A stretch of 64,000 bases of DNA from Aphrocallistes beatrix. Lineage: Eukaryota; Porifera; Hexactinellida; Sceptrulophora; Aphrocallistidae. The notes below the pieces were generated by a model that was given only the letters and a program-made list of their open reading frames with translations, had not been told where the DNA came from and made no database searches. Positions 57,029 through 64,000 of this stretch are shown piece by piece. Position 1 is the stretch's first letter. Each line of letters starts with the position of its first letter. The stretch lies in assembly GCA_963281255.1 (NCBI GenBank), contig OY725501.1, forward strand, positions 2,581,674-2,645,673. The letters run 5' to 3'. The position numbers were made by a program, and so were the translations under genes.

Positions 57029-57350
57029 GTGGAATAGCTAGGAGGAAGGGAGCAGCTGCCCCTAGCGACAGTTTTTCATGGGCGGAATTTTGACAATGAA
57101 ATGTTAAATTTTTGACAATCCTGGAAAACCTATGCTTTGTGCCAAAATTTCACAAACTGTATTCCAGCATGAAACATATCATAGTTGCGTCATTATGTGA
57201 TTGTTATATTCATTCTGATTTTGATAAAGGGTGGTCATGACCTACTTAATACACGGCAGTGAATAAGTAGGCCATGGGGCGGAACATCATGCACTTAACG
57301 GTACTTTGCCTAGCTACGCCACTTGGTACTTTGCCTAGCTACGCCACTTT
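57029..57350. mobile_element. hAT-like MITE
   Basis: CAGTGGAATAGCTAGG...CCTAGCTACGCCACTT ends; the right end is duplicated in tandem (GGTACTTTGCCTAGCTACGC). No clear target duplication. Confidence 0.5.
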
Positions 57351-57434
57351 TCCACTTGGATGTTTTCGAGGCGACAAGGTTATTTGATATAAATCAACCA
57401 GTATTGTGAGATTGTGGCAGTTTCCTTAGATATA

Positions 57435-57824
57435 CAGTAGAACGTCAGTTATCCAGACCCCTTGGGTAACCAAACTACCAGTACTGACTAAAAAATTTGG
57501 AAATGATTCTACTTGAGTCTAGAGAATTTAAAGTATTAAAAAACAAATTTCTAACCACTCCCGATAAGACACATCAAAATCTGCTGCAAATCGAACCCAT
57601 AAATTAAGAATTCAATAGAAATACGTTGAATATCACATTCCTGGTTCGTTTCTTCACTTTTAAAATAGTGTTACTTAACCACATTAAATAAATTATTCTC
57701 AATTCAACATAAATTATACTTACTACTAGAGTAGAAAGTCACTTATCTGAACTCGTGTTTTTCGAACTTCAGTTATCCGAACCCCCTTTGGTCCAACCAC
57801 GTTCAGATAACTGATGTTCTACTG
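57435..57824. mobile_element. pogo/Tc1-like MITE
   Basis: CAGTAGAACGTCAGTTATCC...GGATAACTGA-type right end TCAGATAACTGATGTTCTACTG, flanked by TA. Confidence 0.75.
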
Positions 57825-57873
57825 TAATAGGAATATCAGTAGTACTGTTGTGTGGTATTTTGAGATCCTAGTA

Positions 57874-58173
57874 CAGTACACCCTCGCTAATCCGAACAGC
57901 TCTGTGCCAATGATCGAAAAAATCGTTCGGATTAGTGAATTTGTTCCGATTAGTGAAATAACACTAATTAAATGGGGTATTAACTATAAAAAATTTGAAG
58001 TGTTAGAATATTAAGGATAATAATTTGTTATAATTGCTTCTCTAATGAGGTTTCCCAATCTTATTGAAATATATAATTAATAAACGTTGATTTAAAGCAT
58101 AGAGGCGAATAAGATTATATTTCGGGTGTTCGGATTGTAAGAATGAAGTGTTCGGATTAGCGAGGGTGCACTG
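57874..58173. mobile_element. pogo/Tc1-like MITE
   Basis: CAGTACACCCTCGCTAATCC...GGATTAGCGAGGGTGCACTG flanked by TA. 300 bp. Confidence 0.8.
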
Positions 58174-58692
58174 TATTAACTAACCATGGATCAAAACCCT
58201 CCGTTACCCCAGGAATGTGTCGCGTCATTTCCGGTTTAAGCCATTTTGGGTGGGGAAGCCATAAAAATTCGGGGTATTTACTATAAATAGGAAAAAACCC
58301 AAGCCATAGGGGGAAATAGTATCGTGGTATTGTTAGATACTACCATCGTAGTATTCTGAGATTTTATTTCGCTTACTCAAATGGCTTTGTGGTTCAATCG
58401 GTTTCATCGTAACTTGATAACCACCGCCTCCAAATTGTGGCACATGACGCCATTTGAGGCCACGCTACACTTTTTAGTATTTCAAGTATTTCTAAATGTA
58501 CATAAATAAACAATGAGAGTGCAAATATGTGCAATACACGTCAACTGTTAGTATATTAACTGAGATTTAAATGCTTGGATGAACGGGGGTCTCCGGATAT
58601 TGTTCCGTTTTACATCCGCTCTGTATCTCTCTATGAGAGGACGAGTTATACACTCGTTGACATGGACATAAACTTGTCTTCTTATGATCAGT

Positions 58693-59130
58693 CTAGAAAT
58701 GAAGATATTCACTGATGGTCAAATACAATTCAAGCTGTGTGTCAACTTGTATAGTACAGGAACTGTTTGCATATTTTACTTTCAACGAGTAATTATTTGG
58801 ATTATTTATAAATGCCCGATATACACTACTAACGCCAAGCAATAAGCAACTTATAGCCTCGAAGCTGTAGACGATTAAGATAAAACTATGAATCAAGGAT
58901 TTTATTTGCAGGTTTTTCTTCACATTGCTGAGGTCAGTTGGGAAGATTGTCGATGCTGGTATACTCCTTAGCTGACGTACAATGAAGATTTTTCGGTATA
59001 CGAAGTATGGTATTGTAATTGACATAATAGCCAAATAAGGGATTAACGCTAGGACGATTCTAGGGGGTGCGAGAAAGTATATACTGGTATTAATTGCTAT
59101 GCTCCAGCCAATCGGTATCGACAGAACAAC
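58693..59130 (-). CDS. Possible C-terminal exon of a 7TM receptor
   Basis: 145 codons plus stop, open from an acceptor-like AAAATAG|GTTGTT at 59130. Three hydrophobic segments separated by a basic loop (YRKIFIVRQLRSI) and a polar loop resemble the last transmembrane helices of a G-protein-coupled receptor. The final part looks soluble. I could not find the upstream exons, and the family is not identified. Confidence 0.35.
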   Translation of the reverse strand, partial: VVLSIPIGWSIAINTSIYFLAPPRIVLALIPYLAIMSITIPYFVYRKIFIVRQLRSIPASTIFPTDLSNVKKNLQIKSLIHSFILIVYSFEAISCLLLGVSSVYRAFINNPNNYSLKVKYANSSCTIQVDTQLELYLTISEYLHF

Positions 59131-59722
59131 CTATTTTCATCCAGAAGCTCTGCTAGCATTTAGGCTATCATATTAGCAAGATACAATGAATCATGTTTGT
59201 ATGACAGAGTATTGTAATAACATAACTCAAATCATTAATTAATTTGGATTCTGTAAAAATTAAATTTGAATCCACATCATCAATACAAACACAAGAACTA
59301 AATTTTAAAATACCTTTCAGTAAAGGTTTAACCAGACTAGCTGGACCGGCCATAAATATTGGTATGGCCATGTCCAGACCAATATATTCGCCGGTTCGGC
59401 CAAAGATTGTAGTTCAACCATGGCCGGACCAAATTGACTAGTCAAAAATTGGTCTGGCCAAAGCCAAAGCGGCTCTGATCAATTCGAGATGTAATAATAT
59501 AGTTTTGAACTTTAATCTACGTAATTACTACGAGATCGAATACTTGCAGAAGAATGCTATGATAACTAAGAAAATGTAAGTGGATACCATTACAGTATCT
59601 CGAATAAATATCTTATTTCATTATTAGGACTTTCTTCATTTATTTACCATTTTCTTTTACTGTATTTACTTTATGTATTTGGTAAATTTATAGTACATTT
59701 TTATTACTCATTATTTTCTGAG
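59131..59722. other. Upstream flank of the receptor gene
   Basis: 59330-59460 holds small imperfect inverted repeats of GGCCGGACCAA/TTGGTCTGGCC. The last 145 bp (from about 59577) match the flank of the broken paralogue (39303-39448), so promoter sequence was duplicated with the gene. No TATA box assigned. Confidence 0.45.
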
Positions 59723-62047
59723 ATGAGATTCCTATTCTTATGCTTGATTGTACTTGCATTAACTGCCAATGTTGTTGATTCAGAAAATTGTAGCATTCGA
59801 GGACTGTTAAGATCTGATCCATTTTCCTTTGGTTTTACTTGTAACATTAATAACTGTGATACTATTCAAGTCTGCACTAATGTCACGGGTTCCTTAGAAT
59901 GGACTAATGTTTGTTTTGATGAAGATTGGGATCAGAATAACATCAATGTGTATTGTAGACAGTTTGGATATTCAGGAGCTAACTCTGTATCTGGGAGTTT
60001 AGATGGCGTTTATAGATCCATTTTTATTTATGGCGCTAATGAAGTTAAACTTTCTAATGTTGATTGCGTTGGTGATGAACCTAATTTGCTAAGTTGTGCA
60101 TATACAACTACAAACTTAGCATGTAGATACCCACTCTATGACCCATCTACACATTGCTTCTCTTCAAGTGTGGTCACTAGCACAGCTAATTCAACTACAT
60201 TCTTCCCATCCACGTACACTATACAAGCGACAAGTACCAACTCAACTATTTCTGCATCACTAACGAATACCGATACACCACCTACTACTTCCACTTCTTC
60301 TGGTGATAATGGCATAGTGTCATCCATTCCATCTGAAAGCTATAGCCTAAGCTCTACATCAACCGATTCCATCCCTAATAACGTAACGTCCATATCTACC
60401 TCGTCTCGTAGTGACTTACTAGTAACTCCCACACCACCTCCTAACATAACTCCCAGTCCTGGCATACCTTCGACTTCCTCCACTACTCCCTCCTCTAGTT
60501 TGTCTACTCAATCTGTAGCTTCAACTCAGCAGTCAAGGATATCGTTGATGCTGATTCCCATTTTAGTTCCTATCATAGCCATTCTTGTCATCCTGACTAT
60601 TCTCACCATTGTCATTCTGGTACTGTCGTGTATATTCTGCCCTCGTAGGAAAAGAACTACAGATAATGACGAGACCGCCATGTATGCTGAGTTATCTGAA
60701 ATACCGAGTTTGAATAGTAAAGTAGAATATCAAAATACTGTCATTATCAACCGAGACGCTGACTACACTGCTATCAATGAGTCTTCACTGATGGATAGAG
60801 ATTATGCTTATGCTGAGATAGGAAAACGAACTTTTGAATGTGGAGATGTCCAAGAATATCTAGTGCCGACAATTACTAATAATTGCATCCTAGAAAATGA
60901 TGAATTTTGTGAGGGTCTGGTAGAAGGCGAAGTGAGTAACTGGAACTCGTGTGGACAATTACCTGGAATGGGTCAGGTAGCTTATCACAATTTGGCTGCA
61001 ATTAGCTCAAGTACACTCGAGAATCCTCTGCATGACATACTGGTTAAAGAATCTCTTTACGAGGAACTCATCTACATAGAGCCCCCTTCTAGTCTGCCTC
61101 AGCTAGAGAACGTGTTCGGACAATGTCTGAACGAGATCAGGAGGAAGGACATCCAGATGGGAGAAGAGTTCGCATCCGGACAGTTCGGAGTGGTGTATCG
61201 GGCTGTCTACCACACTGAGAAAGGAGACATTCCTGTCGCCATCAAGACACTGAAGGAGGCTGCCAACACGGACACAAAGGTGGCATTCATGCGAGAAACT
61301 GCCATCCTAGCTCAGTTCCAGCACCCTAACGTCCTCCGGATGATCGGAGTCCTCACAACTCAGCAGCCCTACATGATGGTGACGGAGCTACTCAAGACAG
61401 AACTGGCAGATTTACTGTTGAAAATGAAATCAGCTGATCCCGCACACAGACAGAATCTCCCTCTTCTACTCCTCAGATTCTGTCAAGAGATAGCCGCCGG
61501 AATGAAACACCTGTCAGAGAAACACTTCATTCACAGATACCTGAGTGCGAGGAATGTGTTAGTGGCAAAAGATCTCTCGTGTCGAATCGCAGATTTCGGT
61601 ATGTCCCGTGAGCTCCACTCTGACAGTGAGTACTACACCTCGTCAGGAGGTCGTGTCCCGTTACGCTGGACAGCTCCTGAAGCCGTCTTCTACAAGAAAT
61701 ACTCAGAGAAGTCGGACGTGTGGTCGTTCGGGATGACGATGTATGAGATATGGTCGTTGGGAGATAAGCCTTGGGGTTTGTATACGAACGATGAGATCGT
61801 TGAAGGGATGAGTCAGGGTAAGAAGTTGTCTCCTCCCACTGGTTGTCCACGAGACGTGTACCGTGTCATGGTGGAAACCTGGAGAGCAGATGCTTCCGTT
61901 CGTCCTACTTTTTCTGATGCACAGGTGATGCTGACTGATATTCAGCTCCCTCCTCCTATTCCCGGTGTGAATGAACCTTCTCTCTGTCTAGGGAATGACC
62001 CTGTCCTAGCTCAGGATCTCTATCCTGATCTCCAACAGGTTCTGTAA
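59723..62047 (+). CDS. SRCR-domain receptor with tyrosine-kinase-like domain, catalytic Asp missing
   Basis: 774 residues in one exon. Signal peptide 1-20; one SRCR domain (about 22-135, with the VYCRQFGYSGA and VDCVGDEPNLLSC motifs); Ser/Thr/Pro-rich stalk (140-270); transmembrane helix about 275-308; juxtamembrane region rich in Tyr motifs (MYAEL, EYQNTV, DYAYAEI, EYLVP, IYIEPP); kinase domain about 477-745. The kinase keeps Lys508 in VAIK, Asp624 in DFG, APE and the RTK-type C-lobe, but the HRD motif reads HRY (Tyr606, codon 61538-61540). The first Gly of the nucleotide loop is Ala (FASGQFG). It is therefore predicted to be a pseudokinase or very weak enzyme, acting at the plasma membrane as a scaffold or co-receptor. 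The paralogue at 39449 is broken. Confidence 0.88.
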   Translation: MRFLFLCLIVLALTANVVDSENCSIRGLLRSDPFSFGFTCNINNCDTIQVCTNVTGSLEWTNVCFDEDWDQNNINVYCRQFGYSGANSVSGSLDGVYRSIFIYGANEVKLSNVDCVGDEPNLLSCAYTTTNLACRYPLYDPSTHCFSSSVVTSTANSTTFFPSTYTIQATSTNSTISASLTNTDTPPTTSTSSGDNGIVSSIPSESYSLSSTSTDSIPNNVTSISTSSRSDLLVTPTPPPNITPSPGIPSTSSTTPSSSLSTQSVASTQQSRISLMLIPILVPIIAILVILTILTIVILVLSCIFCPRRKRTTDNDETAMYAELSEIPSLNSKVEYQNTVIINRDADYTAINESSLMDRDYAYAEIGKRTFECGDVQEYLVPTITNNCILENDEFCEGLVEGEVSNWNSCGQLPGMGQVAYHNLAAISSSTLENPLHDILVKESLYEELIYIEPPSSLPQLENVFGQCLNEIRRKDIQMGEEFASGQFGVVYRAVYHTEKGDIPVAIKTLKEAANTDTKVAFMRETAILAQFQHPNVLRMIGVLTTQQPYMMVTELLKTELADLLLKMKSADPAHRQNLPLLLLRFCQEIAAGMKHLSEKHFIHRYLSARNVLVAKDLSCRIADFGMSRELHSDSEYYTSSGGRVPLRWTAPEAVFYKKYSEKSDVWSFGMTMYEIWSLGDKPWGLYTNDEIVEGMSQGKKLSPPTGCPRDVYRVMVETWRADASVRPTFSDAQVMLTDIQLPPPIPGVNEPSLCLGNDPVLAQDLYPDLQQVL

Positions 62048-62229
62048 GAATCTGATCATTTTTACTTTTTGTTTATGTTACCGTTTTCTTTACCCCCTTT
62101 GCTGATTGTATCATTTTGGTTGATTTCTTCCCCTATTGAATATTGATTAAGCTACATATGTAGCTGTGTTTTGATGATAGTCTGCTTTGCTCATATTTAT
62201 AGAAATACGCACAATATAAAAAATGTCGG

Positions 62230-63700
62230 TCGCAGACCGATGCTGCAGCTTCAATAAGTGACTTGGCACGCGGATGTGAATATCAAAATACATCGCGAAC
62301 TACACAATTTATAAAACTCATAATATATTCATCGTTCAAAGTACAAAATCGGATTCTCCACATTGAAATACGCTATATTAGCCGTTGAGAACTCACTTCT
62401 AGTTTTTAAAAATATTTTCTTAAAAGGTGTGAGGATACGTACATTTTATGCTCTAGCATAGCCGAATAGATTCATACACGATTAGCCTAAAATCGTTAAC
62501 CACGTAGAAATAGGCATTAAGAATGTATTACCACAATATATAAACACAGCATCAAAGTATATATATAAGGACAGTTTTTTAGCGATTTTCTAAGCTGTTC
62601 TAAGCCTACTTCTAAATGTTAATAAGATATCATTTTTGTGTAGAACTAAGATTAGTACTAGTTGATTTGAAAATTTTAGAATTTTCCAATGGAATACTGT
62701 TACATCCCTGCGTTGCTATGCTAAAGCATTTTGATCAGTTTGAGTCATATCCTGCAAACTGTAATAACTAGGTCTTCAAATTTTATCGTATTTGATAGGC
62801 AATTGGCTACTTCCTATTATGTAATAATACAATTTAAACTTCTAAATTCACAGACTATAGAGTTATGCGACAAATTAGTGTTTTGGTCACATTCTTAAAA
62901 TTAACCCATAACTCAAAACTCGTTGAGTTTAGAACTTCAAGTTGTACGAGGGTCACTCGATAAGTTTTGAGTCTGGAGTAGTTGCTTCCATTTGATTGTG
63001 TTGAAAATTCCTAGGATTATTCATCTACCTATTATTACTTGTATCTTTGGCTTTGAGTTAGATTGGACAAGTTTCTAAAATATTATGCCACATTTAATGG
63101 AGTGTCCTTGTAGACTCCGACACATTTGCAAGCCATTTCCTATGGAATTTTATTTATTCTCTTTATGGAAAAACGATAGTTGGCAACAAACTTTTGATAA
63201 TTCAATATTACCAATGATGCGATATATTCACAATCCGGGGGGATTGTTTTGACAGAAATGGTCCGGGGGGACCATTTCTGTCAAAACAGGATTCTATGAT
63301 TATCCATAGCCTACAGGGTTTCATACAGAGGGTGGTAGGGAGGGCACTTGCCCCCTGCCCATTAAAGTGCCCCCCCCTAGAAATAAAATGAAGAAATACA
63401 ATGTAGCATAAAATGAAGAGATGTGACCTAGTACCTGCCCCCCTTAAAATTTTGATATAACAGATTGCCCCCCTTGCATGCAAATCCTGTATGAGACACT
63501 GGCCTACTCTAATAATGCCTCAGTAGACTGAAAATCATGGACTAGGGATGAAGTAGTAGCCGAATGGATTAATACACGATTAGCCTAGAATTGTTAACCA
63601 TGCAGAATAGGCATTAAGAATGTATTACCAGCATATATAAACATGGTATCAAAGTACATATATCCGTTGGAAAAATTTCGATTAGTCATCATATCATTGC
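62230..63700. repeat. Foldback-type repeats downstream of the receptor
   Basis: Two direct copies of CGATTAGCCTA(A/G)AAT.GTTAACCA ... GCATTAAGAATGTATTACC (about 62478 and 63573) and the palindrome core shared with 41229-41470 (62733-62945). At about 62944 a mariner-like end (TACGAGGGTCACTCGATAAG) interrupts it. No coding sequence recognised. Confidence 0.55.
63245..63288. repeat. Long perfect hairpin
   Basis: GTTTTGACAGAAATGGTCC and its exact reverse complement are separated by about five G. The GGGTTTCATACAG/CTGTATGAGACACTGG-type ends around 63320-63500 suggest that an adjoining hAT-like MITE extends to about 63505. Confidence 0.6.
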
Positions 63701-63881
63701 GCAACAGGTCATTCTAAGGACAATTTTTCGATCCCCGTTCTCCATCCAAAGGATCCTGTTGAAGGGGATACATATAAAACCAAAAGTGGGGACTGGAGCT
63801 AAACCATATTGCCTTTCATGGTGTCCTCTTAATTGTTCGTCGATATCTAAAATAAACGGACTCTGTTCTCTGGAGTAAAAG

Positions 63882-63975
63882 GAAGAATATTGCTTAACAA
63901 AGGAGACTCCTAGCTTGAAATATGAGATTGAGGAGAAAGAGAAGTACCTTGTCAGGAATTTGCAAGATCTAAAAG
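63882..63975 (+). CDS. Possible coiled-coil exon at the window edge
   Basis: Open for 31 codons between an acceptor-like GTAAAAG (after a CT-rich stretch) and a strong donor AAAAG|GTAAGT at 63975/63976. It encodes a charged helical segment (EIEEKEKYLVRNLQDLK). The rest of the gene would be to the right of the window. The same stretch is interrupted in the other two frames. Confidence 0.35.
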
Positions 63976-64000
63976 GTAAGTATATTTGCTTTCAATTAAT

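Noticed and set aside
1-64000. tRNA or rRNA genes
   Set aside because: No cloverleaf with A/B boxes and no rRNA-like stretch could be recognised by eye. A tRNA scan would be needed to exclude a divergent tRNA.

Overview
The window is AT-rich eukaryotic DNA. Protein genes have canonical GT-AG introns or single long exons, there are no ribosome-binding-site operons, and most of the length is DNA transposons. An SRCR-ectodomain receptor of the tyrosine-kinase class, coiled-coil/NHL proteins, CLP1 and the minor-spliceosome protein SNRNP35 point to an animal. The SRCR-kinase combination, very compact genes and a small-Maf-like bZIP fit an early-branching animal, most likely a sponge. That assignment is inference.

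Layout. 1-1150: first coding exon of a TRIM-like coiled-coil/NHL gene on the minus strand, running out of the window. 1260-3020: satellite and AT repeats. 3.0-37.7 kb: four copies (the last cut by a 200-N gap) of a 7-8 kb duplicated unit. Three copies carry an intact 117-residue Maf-like bZIP ORF with TATA box and ATTAAA signal; all copies are riddled with nested transposons. 38-39.3 kb: nested Helitron-like copies. 39.4-41.2 kb: broken SRCR-kinase receptor. 42.3-45.2 kb: the conserved pair SNRNP35 and CLP1, both minus strand. 45.3-47.8 kb: a TIR element without a coding region. 48.1-53.4 kb: a complete Foldback/Mutator-type transposon. 53.9-56.5 kb: RING/TRAF-zinc-finger remnant, then an intact coiled-coil/SH3-ligand/NHL gene. 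57-59.2 kb: MITEs and a possible 7TM exon. 59.7-62.0 kb: intact SRCR receptor whose kinase lacks the catalytic Asp. 62.2-64 kb: foldback repeats and a possible coiled-coil exon.

Two autonomous-type DNA transposons stand out. (1) 23195-28174: a Ginger-type element with TGT...ACA termini, about 120-bp TIRs, a GGAC target duplication and a 10-exon gene whose reading frame closes perfectly (2475 nt, 824 codons plus stop). It encodes a gypsy-like integrase with HHCC, DDE and GPY/F modules and a C-terminal OTU protease. (2) 48128-53406: a Mutator/Foldback element with TIRs built of 187-bp tandem repeats, a perfect 9-bp target duplication and a 1017-residue transposase that also ends in an OTU domain. 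Upstream of its transposase lies a 2A-like GDVEVNPGP motif behind a hydrophobic leader. The OTU tails of these two unrelated transposases resemble each other. At least three shorter nonautonomous elements in the window share the Ginger-like TGTT ends and 4-bp GGCC or GTCC duplications.

Co-operation between host genes is limited to what is known of the families: CLP1 (RNA 5'-kinase, tRNA splicing and 3'-end processing) and SNRNP35 (U11/U12 snRNP) both act in RNA processing and sit together; the rest are independent.
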